From: Limnephilus marmoratus
Taxonomy: Eukaryota; Arthropoda; Insecta; Trichoptera; Limnephilidae
NCBI GenBank assembly: GCA_917880885.1
Contig: OU862919.1
Coordinates: forward strand, 50,629,058 to 50,693,057
Direction: 5' to 3'
Length of the DNA stretch: 64,000 nt
The position numbers were made by a program, and so were the translations under genes. Positions 9,961 to 19,190 of the stretch are shown piece by piece (position 1 is the first letter of the stretch; the number at the start of each line of letters is the position of its first letter). The notes under the pieces were generated by a model that saw nothing but the letters and a program-made list of their open reading frames with translations, was not told the origin of the DNA and did no database searches.

Positions 9961-10225
9961 TGGGGCAGGGCGGGCTCGTCTTCGCTGCGCCGATAACAGG
10001 TATCACGAATGTGGTAGTGATACTGCTGGGGCAGGGCGGGCTCGTCTTCGCTGCGGCAATGATGAGCACCACTGACGTGGTAGTGATACTGCTGGGGCAG
10101 GACGGGCTCGTCTTCGCTGCGCCGATAACAAGCATCACGAACGTGGTAGTGATACTGCTGGGGCAGGGCGGGCTCGTCTTTGCTGCACCGATGAGGAAAA
10201 CCACTGTTATGACAGCGGAATGTGG
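9961..10225. repeat. 66-bp tandem repeat, four units
   Basis: TGGGGCAG starts recur at 9961, 10027, 10093 and 10159, exactly 66 bp apart. Each unit encodes a 22-residue block on the minus strand containing AAKTSPPCPSSITTT. Confidence 0.9.
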
Positions 10226-10545
10226 TTGGTCATCCATCTGGGCCAGTGCTAGGTATCTCTGTTCGCGCAGAGGTACGGATCCAGCAGATGCTCTCTGCTG
10301 ATCGGCTGACTGTGCAGAGCTGGCTGTCCGGTGGAGCCCGGGTGAGGGCGGCCCGGGGCCAGAAGGTCCAGGTGGCAACAAATCCCACTGCTCTGGCAGC
10401 GGTGCGGATCCGGCAGATGCTCTCTGCTGGTCGGCTGGCTGCCTTTGATAAAGCAGGGGTAGGGGCGGTCCGGGGCCAGAAGGTCCAGACGGCAATGAAT
10501 ACAACTGCTCCGGCAGCGGTGCGGATCCGGCAGGGTCCGGTGTCA

Positions 10546-10660
10546 CGAAACTGGCCCTTCTCGGGGCCGCAAAACTGGCCCTTCTTGGGGCCGCAAAACT
10601 GGCCCTTCTTGGGGCCGCAAAACTGGCCCTTAATGGGGCCGCAAAACTGGCTCTTCCTGG
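10546..10660. repeat. 24-bp tandem repeat, about five units
   Basis: Units of the type AAAACTGGCCCTTCTTGGGG plus CCGC, encoding ASFAAPRR on the minus strand. Confidence 0.9.
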
Positions 10661-11160
10661 GTTGTAGGAAGGGGGCGGCGGCGGAGGGTCTTCAGGCCCT
10701 AGCTGCGCCAGTGATGCATATGGTCCAACGGGCTTCTCCGGTGCGGCTTCACGTTGCCTCTTGTCGAGCAGAGGTACGGGCGGCACGGGGCCGGATGGTC
10801 CAGGCTGCATCCAAATTTCCTGGAGTCGCCAAGGTTCTCCTTGGTCCGGAACTGAGCGTTCGGTTGGCTCAAGGACTGCACCAGCTTGGGCAGGCTCTGC
10901 TGCTGCTGGTGGTGCATACCTCTGGTCCACCAGAGGTACAGGTTCGGCAGGCTCTTCACGTACGGCTTCTCGGTACCTCTGTTCGATCGGAGGTACGGGC
11001 GGTACGGGGCCGGCAGGACCAGGTTGGGCAGGAGCTGCTGCTGCTGGTAGTCGGTACTGCTGTTTGTGCAGCGGTACTGGCTGTGATGGCCCAGGTGGTG
11101 TCCACTGGGCGTGTGATGATGGTCCCTCAACGTTGTGGTAAGGGGGCGGCGGCAGGGGGC

Positions 11161-12300
11161 CTCCAGGCCCTGGCTGCGCCGGCAAGGCGTACCTCTGGTC
11201 CACCAGAGGTACAGGTCCAACGGGCGTCTCTCGTACGGCGGTACGCGGCCTCTGGTCCACCAGAGGTGCGGGCGGTACGGGGCCGGAAGGTCCATGCTGC
11301 ATCCATCCTTGACCCTCATTGTGATGAGGGGGCGGCGGCGGAGGGCTCTCAGGCCCTGGCTGCGCCGGTGAGGCGTACCTCTGGTCCACCAGAGGCACAG
11401 GTCCGACAGGCATCTCTCGTACGGCGGTACGCGGCCTCTGGTCCACCAGAGGTGCGGGCGGTACGGGGCCGGAAGGTCCAGGCGGCATCCATCAGGGGCT
11501 GCTGCCATAGTAGTTGAGGGGCTGCGGCAGGGGGGCTCCAGGCCCTGGCTGCGTCAGCGAGGCGTACCTCTGGTCTACCAGAGGCACCGGTCCAACGGGC
11601 ATCTCACGTACGGCGGTACGCGGCCTCTGGTCCACCAGAGGTGCGGGCGGTACGGGGCCGGAAGGTCCAGGCGGCATCCGTCGGGGACTGCTGCCATAGT
11701 TGAGGGGCGGCGGCGGAGGGCCTTCAGGTCCTAGCTGCGCCGGCGAGGCGTACCTCTGGTTCACCAGAGGCACAGGTCCGACAGGCATCTCTCGTACGGC
11801 GGTACGCGGCCTCTGGTCCACCAGAGGTGCGGGCGGTACGGGGCCGGCAGGACCAGGTTGTATCCATGTTGGATCCCCTTTGTAGTGAGGGGGCGGCGGC
11901 GGAGGGTCTTCAGGCCCTAGCTGCGCCAGTGAGGCGTACCTCTGGTTCACCAGAGGCACAGGTCCAACGGGCGTCTCACGTACGGCTTCACGTTGCCTCT
12001 GGTCGAGCAGAGGTACGGGCGGTACCGGGCCGGAAGGTCCAGGTGGCATCCATGTTGGACTGCCTTGGCTGCTTGGCTGCGGGGCTCGGCTATCTCGTGC
12101 CGGCCATGTTTGTTCCCCATAGTAGTGAGGGGGCGGCGGCGGAGGGTCTTCAGGCCCTAGCTGCGCCAGTGAGGCGTACCTCTGGTCCACCAGAGGCACA
12201 GGTCCGACAGGCATCTCTCGTACGGCGGTACGCGGCCTCTGGTCCACCAGAGGTGCGGGCGGTACGGGGCCGGAAGGTCCATGTGGCATCCATTTTGTTT
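11161..12300. repeat. Long tandem repeat (186, 189 or 240 bp), six units
   Basis: GGCGTACCTCTGG landmarks recur at 11186, 11372, 11561, 11747, 11933 and 12173. Every spacing is a multiple of three. Each unit carries two copies of the 18-bp palindrome CCTCTGGTCCACCAGAGG or a close variant, and most also carry CGTACGGCGGTACG. On the minus strand the unit encodes a Pro-rich block with two VDQR motifs. Confidence 0.9.
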
Positions 12301-12303
12301 GAT

Positions 12304-12600
12304 CATGGCTGCTTGGCTGCGGGGCTCGGCTATCGCGTGCCGGCCCTGAAGCATGATGAGGCTGCATCCGTGTTGAGTCATGGCTGCTTGGCTGCGGGGC
12401 TTGGCTATCACGTGCCAACCCTGAAGCATGACGAGGCTGCATCCATGGTGGTTGTCCATGGCTGCTTGGCTGCGGGGCTTGGCTATCACGTGCCAACCCT
12501 GAAGCATGACGAGGCTGCATCCATGTTGAGTCATGGCTGCTTGGCTGCGGGGCTTGGCTATCGCGTGCCAACCCTGAAGCGTCGTGTTGTGGCAACCCTA
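12304..12600. repeat. 75/78-bp tandem repeat, four units
   Basis: CATGGCTGCTTGGCTGCGGG starts recur at 12304, 12379, 12457 and 12532 (75, 78, 75 bp). The minus strand encodes units containing ARDSQAPQPSSH. Confidence 0.9.
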
Positions 12601-12604
12601 TAGC

Positions 12605-12815
12605 AGCATGCGGTAGAGCGGGCCCTGTCGCACTTTTTTGTGCCGGCCCTTTTGCTCCACGCGGTGTCAGTCCTGCAGGATGAGGTAGAGCGGGCCCCGT
12701 CGCACTTTTTTGTGCCGGCCCTTTTGCTCCACGCTGCGTCAGTCCTGTAGGATGAGGTAGAGCGGGCCCCGTCGCACTTTTTTGTGCCGGCCCTTTTGCT
12801 CCATGCTGTTGTGGT
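12605..12815. repeat. 72-bp tandem repeat, three units
   Basis: TAGAGCGGGCC starts recur at 12614, 12686 and 12758. The minus strand encodes GAKGPAQKSATGPALPH. Confidence 0.9.
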
Positions 12816-12904
12816 TGCAGGGTTTCCGTCAGCATGTCAATAAGTTGCTGCTGACGGCGCAGCTCTCGTTCTAGTTGTCGCACCATGCGTGTCACGGGCG
12901 TGGG

Positions 12905-13262
12905 TATGCATGGCATCAGGCGTGATGTGGCATCAGGCGTGGCATCAGCCCTGACATGGGCCATGGCATCAGGCGTGGCATCAGCCCTGACATGGGGCGT
13001 GGCATCAGGCGTGGCATCAGCCCTGACATGGGGCGTGGCGTCAGTCCTGGCATGAGGCGTGGCGTCAGTCCTGGCATGAGGCATGGCATCAGGCGTGGCG
13101 TTAGGCGTAGCGTCTGGCGTAGCGTCAGGCGTAGCGTCAGGCGTGACGTAGCATCAGGCGTGGCGTCAGGCGTGGCGTATGGCGTAGCGTCAGGCGTAGA
13201 GTCCAGCGTGGCGTCAGGCAAGGGATCTCAGGCGTGACGTGGCATCAGGCGTGGCGTGTCAG
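12905..13262. repeat. Short GC-rich tandem repeat array next to the primer-binding site
   Basis: Repeats of GGCGTGGCATCAGG, GGCGTGGCATCAGCCCTGAC and GGCGTAGCGTCAGG. The left part is inside the long ORF (RADATPDATPH units, 36 bp). The right part is upstream of its ATG, in the presumed 5' leader of the element. Confidence 0.85.
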
Positions 13263-13273
13263 GCGTGCAGCGG

Positions 13274-13291
13274 ATCCGGCTCGAAGGACCA
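13274..13291 (-). other. Primer-binding site complementary to tRNA-Tyr 3' end
   Basis: On the minus strand TGGTCCTTCGAGCCGGAT follows the LTR end (TGTTACA) after a 2-nt spacer. It is complementary to ATCCGGCTCGAAGGACCA, the CCA-tailed 3' end of animal tRNA-Tyr as I recall it. All 18 positions match. Confidence 0.8.
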
Positions 13292-13293
13292 CT

Positions 13294-13683
13294 TGTAACA
13301 GACGTATCAGGTCTTTACAAGACTGTAAAATAAGGGGCACCGGTCTTGTGCACGCCTTCCACTAGCTCACGCTGATGATGGTGATTATGGCTGGCTGGCC
13401 TCCCTACATCCAGTGGTATGGCCCTGGATGCGCCTCGTTTCTGCCTGAGCGGTGCCTTGCAGTGCCCAGAGTCAGGGCCGACTGCAGCGGTAGGCACCGG
13501 GTTCTCGGTCAGGCAGAACTTCGGCAGGAGGCAGCAGCTGGCAGCAGGTCGCAGACTTCCAGAGGTAGGTGTCTGGACCACTTGTAGAGTAAATAAAATA
13601 CTTGTTTGAATGTTGAAGAATAACTGATTTATTATGAGAAATGGCCGGGTTTATATACCCGATTTCCGTGACAAAACCTGTCA
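13294..13683 (-). repeat. Partial 5' LTR (last 390 bp)
   Basis: Corresponds base for base, as far as I can see, with 6716-7105 (offset 6,578). It holds the TATA-like TATATAAA and AATAAA on the minus strand. It breaks off at 13683, where a different repeat (family A type) begins. Confidence 0.85.
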
Positions 13684-13691
13684 AACTACAA

Positions 13692-13765
13692 AACAAACCT
13701 CGCCCAATGAACCCAGGTATCCCTGCTAAGTTACCAAACGTAGCGAACGGGGAGGCCTATGACCT
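13692..13765 (+). repeat. Dispersed repeat family A, 3' part only
   Basis: AACCTCGCCCAATGAACCCA through CTGCTAAGTTACCAAACGTA matches the 3' half of the family A copies at 15117 and 62675. It lies directly against the truncated LTR end. Confidence 0.7.
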
Positions 13766-14800
13766 AGGGGTCACATATGACAGTGTGGGGTGAATTATGA
13801 CCATGGGGTAAACTACGACCTTGGGGTGACCTACGACCTTGGGGTGACCATCCTTATCCTTATCACTCCCCAAGTCAAGCGTGCGTAAAGGCCCGACCGT
13901 TGGCATAGCAATCGATCACCGTTCGCATCGATTACCGTTCGCATGACATTTTTCGTAACGATTCACCAGCTAACCCCCCCCCCCCCAAGTCGAGCGTGCG
14001 TAAAGAAATTTTACTTCAAAAATGATGCCCAAAGGTAAAATCAAAGAGAATGATTCGATTTGTAGATGTAACGATTAACAATAATGAATTGCGTATAAGG
14101 ACACCACTCTCATTAGGCTCCTTGAAGCCATTTTCAATGTACCCACATCTGCTATGACCATCTTGCGGACGGTGTAGCTAATGTGAACTTTCGCAAGAAA
14201 ATTGGACCTTCTCTCGTGTTTTCGTATAACAGGTGTCTCTAACCTTTTACACGGATAGTTTTTTTTTACATATTAATTTGTTTTCATCTCAATATTTGCG
14301 CTTAGTTTCATAAACTAAAATGGTTATCAGAAACAAAGTAATGTTGGATAAAATATTTGGCATAATGATGAATACACCGACGGAAAATTACAAGGTGAAA
14401 ATACATTGAGAGATATCACTTTTTAAAAATGCACACTCTTGTTTTTCATAAAGCTCCGTAATATTACGTACAAACAAATACGACTTCTAGGGCGCTTTAC
14501 TTAACAAAACTCTTAAGTTTTTCTGATATCAATTTACCTCATAAATTTTAGCTCAAAAGTATTCATTCGGGGCGTGAAAGAAAAGGGGGAAATGAGTATT
14601 TATTTTCCTTCTTATTTTAGAAGGACTTGCAGAGCATAGTTTGACGACCCGGCAGTTGATCCGCCGACAGTTGGCCCCCCGATATGATATTTACAATGAT
14701 TTTTCGTGCATCATTTACCAATTACAAACGTAAAATCGACTACAAAATAATAACGCATGAATAACTTTGAGAAAACAATCCTTCTCTTTTTCTTACATTT
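13766..14800. other. No gene seen; a short ~20-bp repeat at 13790-13850
   Basis: GACCTTGGGGTGACCTAC-type units repeat three to four times near 13790-13850. CGTTCGCATCGATTACC-type words and a run of 11 C lie at 13900-13990. The rest is AT-rich with no coding signal. Confidence 0.6.
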
Positions 14801-14804
14801 GCTC

Positions 14805-15230
14805 CACACAGGAGGCCTCGAGGAAAATAATTTCCCTCAGATCCTATGTCATCTTAGGGGATGTTGTATAGAGGGTTTTTTTAAGGAAGGGAAGGATAGG
14901 AAGTTCTGGAAAGGAAAACAGTATGAGGGGTGGGTAGGAAACCGGGATTAGTGTGTCCATGAGTGACGGACGTATGAATCCATCCCTCCAACTGCGGTGC
15001 AAGGCGATGGGTCGAGTGACTCTGGCTGGGAAGGTCAAAAGGCTTCCCTCACCAAGTCTCTCTCGACCCGCCACTCAGCAGATGGGCAGACGCATCTGCT
15101 GCCAAGACCTGGATAAACCTCACCCCATGAACCCGGGCACCTTTGCTAAGTCATCAAACGTAGAGATCCATTTGGGGAGACTTATGGCAGAAGTGTTGGT
15201 TATTTTAGAAGTACTTATGGTATTGCAGCT
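14805..15230 (+). repeat. Dispersed repeat family A, near-complete copy
   Basis: Shared blocks are GGAGGCC with AAAATAATTTCCCTC, ATGTCATCTTAGGGGATG, GAAGTTCTGG, GAGTGACGGACGTATGAATC and ACCCGGGCACCTTTGCTAAG. The same blocks in the same order occur near 62418, 43810 and, reversed, near 33790. No transposase, tRNA-like head or clear terminal repeat is visible, so its class is unknown. The frames across it are not conserved between copies, so it is not a gene. Confidence 0.75.
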
Positions 15231-15262
15231 TCTATGGGCAGTGCCTTTTCATCTACTAAAGC

Positions 15263-15604
15263 CTCAATGACATTGAGCGAGTTTACAAGTTACTATCTGG
15301 GAAATTCACTATCTACGAAAAAAGTTAAAAGATCGTCAACTTTCCTCGCTACTCGCTTACTCGCGATTTGTTTATTCAAGTGCTCAATATGGCGGCTAAC
15401 AAACAGCTGATTTTGACTGTCAAACATCTGACAGAATTAATTCACGCAGGCGTCGTTAGGTAGTTCGCTACGTGGGTGGTTTAGTATATTTATGTTCGCT
15501 ACTGAGCGAGTGGAAAATTTTGTGTGTCATCATGACAATCTCACTCGCCGATTCATACGCTTTTATACTTAGTAGCAAGTAGCGTGTAAACTCGCTTAAT
15601 GTAA
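15263..15604. repeat. MITE-like element with imperfect terminal inverted repeats
   Basis: Left end TTGAGCGAGTTTACAAGTTA and right end (reversed) TTAAGCGAGTTTACACGCTA are inverted relative to each other. The left junction is itself a perfect palindrome, CTCAATGACATTGAG, at 15263-15277. No target duplication could be confirmed. Confidence 0.55.
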
Positions 15605-16250
15605 TTGATGCTTAAACAGGTATCATTTAATGATGTCTCGCGCTGTGAAAGGCTGCTCTAGAAAATCAAATAATAAACGAAACAAAAAAAAAACATTACC
15701 ACCCTTTTACTCTTACGTTTTTTGGTCCTGAATGCCGACCTCTGCCCTATACGATTGCTAAGGGTAACTAAGTTATCTGACATAAGCGATTAATGAAGCG
15801 TAACAAGACACTAGCTGGCTGAAGGCTTGGGGGGCAATGGAAGGTAGTTGAGTCCTTTATTACATGTGCGGCGAGCGTCCGCCCCACCTTTAGTAATAAG
15901 GCCAGGATTATGGGATTTGAGAAACATTGATTAACCCGGACTACCAACTACCAACCCACTCAATAATCAACTAACCACGTGATTCCCAACTCTAATTATT
16001 GAAATTATTTTAATGGTTAGAGAATTAACTTCGAAATTCTAGGAAAACAGCCGAATCTACTCGTAGTTGTATCTATTTTTCGTTTTTATACATAAGCAGT
16101 AACATAAAACTGTTTACAATATTTACATTAAAGCTATAAGTCTGATAAATGGTTTATAATTAGTCAGCTCCGAATACTAAATTTTGAGATAACGAAGAAA
16201 GCTATATTCGAATGCTTTCCATAAATTGAATATTATTTTATAGTTTTTCA
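15605..16250. other. Unassigned AT-rich sequence
   Basis: No ORF, RNA gene or repeat boundary recognised on either strand. Confidence 0.5.
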
Positions 16251-16251
16251 A

Positions 16252-17249
16252 TCTATCTATATAAATAAAAATGAATCGCTGAAATGTATGTACGCGCATA
16301 AATTCCAAACGACTGCACCAAATTGGAGATTTTTTTTTGTGTATTCGTTATTATAATAATAATAATTTTTTATTCAATGAAATTGACAACATTACAACTA
16401 AAAAAGCACATGTTCAATGTAGATTACAACATTACAAAAAAATTAACAAGTAGAAAGTAATGTAAGATCGGTTACCCAGAAGTAGCATAATTATACAATA
16501 TTTTTAGTTGTGCATAGCCAGCCTCACTAGGTGAACCTGTATTGAGGCAGAATTTTTTGTAAAATGTTTCTCACAATTTTATCTATGGTTTTTTATAAAT
16601 GTATAATGTAGGTTTCTATACAGCAAAAACTTTATTTTCGATTACATTATTGTTTGTATATACACAATAAAAAAAACTACAATAACCACTCTCAATGACA
16701 GGGCGTTTGGGTGAGAGCATCAGTATAGGCTCGATCATTAGAATATATCCAAATTTTAACATATTTTTTAAACTCTTTCTGTGTTTGACTCAGTTTGATG
16801 TTTTTTTTTTGTGGCAAAGTATCTAAAGCTATGTTGACCAAAGGTAGAAGAGAGCGCTGGAACTTGCAATATGTCTTTGTTGGAATTACGTGTATTGTCA
16901 GGATAAGGTTTGTATAAAACTACTGGTGAGCTCTGGCATTATGAAATTTGAATAATCAAATTGCAATAGGTGGCACGCGAGCTGTTTGAAAACTTAATGT
17001 ACCGGGAATGAATGCATGGAATGCGGGAGGGGAGAGGGGAACTTGGGAGGGGGGTTCGCGGAATGGGGAAAAGAGGGGAGTGGGTAGGGAGAAGGATGGT
17101 GGAGGAGGCGAAGTGTGAACGCGAGAGGGGAAGGGAACGCGAGAGAGGAAGGGGAGGTGAAAGGGGAACGGGAAGAATGGGAAAGGACACGCGGAGAGAA
17201 ACAATTTATTTATTTTATGGCATAGCAATGCATGCCGGGTACCAGCTAG
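16252..17249 (+). mobile_element. Non-autonomous Helitron, interrupted by a LINE fragment
   Basis: The 5' end begins TC and soon has ATAAATAAAAATGAATCGCT. The 3' end is CATGCCGGGTACCAGCTAG followed by T, with the short hairpin GGCAT..ATGCC just upstream, matching the Helitron rule (TC start, CTRR end, insertion between A and T). The copy at 39856-40216 is the same element without the LINE, which fixes the insertion at about 16345-16895. The 17012-17200 part is purine-rich (GGGAGGGGAG type) and its open frames are meaningless. Confidence 0.75.
16352..16895 (-). pseudogene. LINE 3'-end fragment nested in the Helitron
   Basis: On the minus strand the 3' end is a (TTA)n tract at about 16351-16365. 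The body shares blocks with 24850-25290: CCTCACTAGG with TGTATTGAGGCAG, the ATCCAAATTTT block, and AAAGTATCTAAAGCTATGTTGACCAAA. The minus strand holds remnants of a reverse-transcriptase C-terminus (STFGQHSFRYF-like), broken by stops. Confidence 0.65.
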
Positions 17250-17840
17250 TATGCTATAAAATAACACCGAGAGGCATGACGGTCCGGTACATCACTATGA
17301 CATTTTTAAATATTCTACTAGTGACCCAGAAAATATCAATATTTTGTTTAATTTATTACAAGTTTTATGCATTATAATTGATTTGGAGGTGTTCATAAAT
17401 AATCTTAGTTTTGGATCAGATAGAGGGTACACTTTTACATATAACTGCATAATAAACTAAGATTTCGATTTTTCGGGTATGTCTGACTAATCAACTGGAC
17501 GATCGATTTGGAGAATAAATGATCACCTATGGAAAATAAATGAGTTGTCGGTTATTTAAAAGATTAATTCAAGTGCACAAAACGTTTTTTGATAAGATTG
17601 TCTTTAAAATATTTTTTCACGGAGTTCAATGTTTGGATTTACAATAATACATACTTTACAAGCGAACGTGCGGTTCCTGTTAGATTATAATAGAAATAAC
17701 ACGTCATATTAAGATATGAGAGCGAGTTACGTGCAGAGAGGGCAGGTACGTGAAGAAATAATGTCGAATAAAATTATATATTTCCTATTGTTAGTTACTT
17801 TATATGAAATGAACATTTTTTCCTTTTTTTATATTCACTC
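17250..17840. other. Unassigned AT-rich sequence
   Basis: 17400-17520 (GTTTTGGATCAGATAGAGGG, then TTTCGATTTTTCGG) resembles 56110-56200, so it is part of another dispersed repeat. Nothing else is recognised. Confidence 0.5.
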
Positions 17841-17844
17841 CATA

Positions 17845-17925
17845 CAGTAGGCCCTGAGTAAAATAATTTCCCTCCGGGCCTATGTTATCTTACGAGAAGC
17901 TGGGTGGAGGCTCTTTTTAAGGAGA
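17845..17925 (+). repeat. Dispersed repeat family A, 5' half, split by a LINE insertion
   Basis: AAAATAATTTCCCTCCGGGC and CTTTTTAAGGAGAGGAAG belong to family A. The other half resumes at about 18552, directly after the LINE tail. Confidence 0.7.
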
Positions 17926-18551
17926 GGAAGTTTGTTTATTTGGGAAGTATGTTTACGAAAGATGGGAAGGCTGGTAGGGATATTGAAAGAAGGGTGAATG
18001 CAGGTAACTCTATTAATGGAGGACTGAACGCCGTTGGCACCAACAGAAAACTGTCCAAAGACGCGAAGCTAGCCGTCCATAATGGAGTACTGGTGCCTAC
18101 CCTGATGTATGGCAGTGAGGCATGGAACTGGCAGAGGAAGGATGAAAGTAGACTGAATGCTGTAGAAATGAGATCCCTGAGGCGTATGTGTGGTAAACGT
18201 GGAGATCCGCAAAGAATGCAAGGCTGATGTAAGCATAATGAGTGAGATTAAGAAAGGAACGCCCCGATGGTTTGGGCATGTAGAGCGAATGAACGAGGAA
18301 AGGATTGTAAGGAGAATATATGTCCCAAATGTGAATGGTAGAAGAAGTCGGGGACGCTCGAGAAAGACATGGCACGACCAAGTGAATCAGATACTTGAGT
18401 CGGTCCATGTCAAGAGTCAGAATAATAGAAGACCATGTATGAGACGATGGATGAATGTGAACGAGGCAAGGAGTGTGTGCCAAGACCGACTTGTTTGGCG
18501 GTCCGTTTCCCCCTGCGGCGAAACGGCGTGATGGTTAGTTAGTTAGTAAGT
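17926..18551 (+). pseudogene. RTE-like LINE reverse transcriptase, C-terminal fragment
   Basis: The coding part matches the C-terminal end of a LINE ORF2: LGSMFTKDGKAGRDIERRVN, LMYGSEAWNWQRK and RWFGHVERMNEERIVRRIY. The frame changes near 18195 (first frame 17904-18227, second 18190-18531), so the gene is broken. It is strongly 5'-truncated and lacks endonuclease and the catalytic RT motifs. The 3' end after the stop is GTTAGTTAGTTAGTAAGTT, the same (GTTA)n tail as the copy at 42060-43508. The element sits inside a family A copy, with AAGTT on both sides as a possible short target duplication. Clade assignment (RTE-like) rests on the tail type and the ERRVNAGN block and is tentative. Confidence 0.75.
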
Positions 18552-18650
18552 TAAGTTCTGTGAAGGATAAATCTATGAGGAGAGGGTAGAATTCTGTAGG
18601 TCAGTGTGTCCTGGAGTGAGGGACGTATAAATCAATCCTCCAACTGTCAT
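18552..18650 (+). repeat. Dispersed repeat family A, 3' half after the LINE
   Basis: AAGTTCTG, then GGTCAGTGTGTCC and GAGTGAGGGACGTATAAATC, matching family A. Confidence 0.7.
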
Positions 18651-19065
18651 TATGTAAAATACTTTCGAAACCACAAAGATTTTTTAATATTTTACTACCG
18701 AATGCCCGAATTGATAGAAATCTTTTTAAAGGCAACGGGTGATACAGATTTTTTAAAAATGTAATTTAAAACTGTAATTTTGACATTTCAATACCTAATT
18801 CCTATCTGGGTTTATCCGAAAAAGTAGATGTAATTAATTACTTTCCGGGTTGGTAAAATTTTGCGTTCAAATCGATTCAAATTTTAACTTAGCGGTCGGT
18901 CAGTCTGACCGACGAAAAGTGCGAACTCTACGTACATACGTTATAACAACCTTCACTGTTAATATGAATTATTTATTTAATCGTAAAATAAAAGACAATA
19001 CAGTTTTTTAAGCATGCCGGAATAAGATTTCAAATATTACGCAGAAAGTTACACATAATAATATT
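18651..19065. other. Unassigned sequence with a small hairpin
   Basis: GTCGGTCA-GTC-TGACCGAC at 18895-18913 is a perfect 8-bp hairpin. No gene recognised. Confidence 0.5.
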
Positions 19066-19067
19066 AT

Positions 19068-19190
19068 ACTTCCCCACCGTTCTCTTCCCCATTATCATCC
19101 CCATATCCCAATTAGGGATTCCATAGTCTCACTGGCTCCAGATGTTGAGGGTAGCTGGGATTCTTGTGTAGTATTCACACAAAAAAATTA
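19068..19190 (+). repeat. tRNA-derived SINE family B, 3' portion
   Basis: CCCCACCGTTCTCTTCCCC, GGGATTCCATAGTCTCACTG and GTATTCACACAAAAAAA match the 3' parts of the SINE copies at 34484 and 35512. The tRNA-like head is missing. Confidence 0.7.

Larger units (their letters stand above)
9611..13084 (-). pseudogene. Proline-rich modular repeat ORF, about 1,157 codons with one in-frame TGA
   Basis: Two stretches share one frame: codons from ATG 13084 to TGA 11492-11494 (530 residues), and from 11488 to 9611 (625 residues). The TGA stands where a sister repeat has CGA (GSSPRRMPP against SSP-stop-WMPP), and the next codon is also C-to-T, as in CpG decay. Modules in protein order: short RADATPDATPH units; 24-residue units rich in GAKGPAQKSATGP; 25-26-residue units with ARDSQAPQPSSH; 62-80-residue units with GPVPPAPLVDQR and GPVPLVDQRYAS; 8-residue ASFAAPRR units; and 22-residue units with GAAKTSPPCPSS. 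The protein would be disordered, Pro/Gln/Arg-rich, with no catalytic motif, signal peptide or membrane segment. The last 13 codons run into the 3' LTR. I do not recognise the family. It could be a captured gene, a highly derived Gag-like protein, or a non-functional open frame. Confidence 0.5.
9482..13683 (-). mobile_element. Truncated non-autonomous LTR retrotransposon (LARD-like) with repeat-protein ORF
   Basis: Transcription would run right to left. The element has a partial 5' LTR (13294-13683), a primer-binding site, a 3.6-kb internal region, a polypurine tract and a partial 3' LTR (9482-9650). The full LTR length is given by the related solo LTR to the left. The internal region has no recognisable protease, reverse transcriptase, RNase H or integrase. 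Instead it is nearly filled by GC-rich tandem-repeat families forming one long minus-strand reading frame. Both outer ends are truncated within the LTRs and no target duplication is seen. The visible LTR pieces are nearly identical to the solo LTR, so the family was recently active, presumably using enzymes of another element. Confidence 0.75.

Noticed and set aside
10222..11517. Long plus-strand open frames (431 and 258 codons) inside the LARD-like element
   Set aside because: They mirror the minus-strand repeat ORF. Three-periodic, GC-rich repeats keep several frames open. The minus strand is preferred because it agrees with the LTR, primer site and polypurine tract, and has the longest frame.
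6716..13683. Single 6.97-kb element with 390-bp LTRs
   Set aside because: The flanks do not form a target duplication and no polypurine tract lies next to 7105. The AGAAG duplication around 6716-8278 and the second shared block at 9482-9650 show a separate solo LTR plus a truncated element.
16939..17377. Arg/Glu/Gly-rich and Pro/Ser-rich open frames
   Set aside because: Products of the purine-rich low-complexity part of a Helitron; not shared in frame with the other copy.
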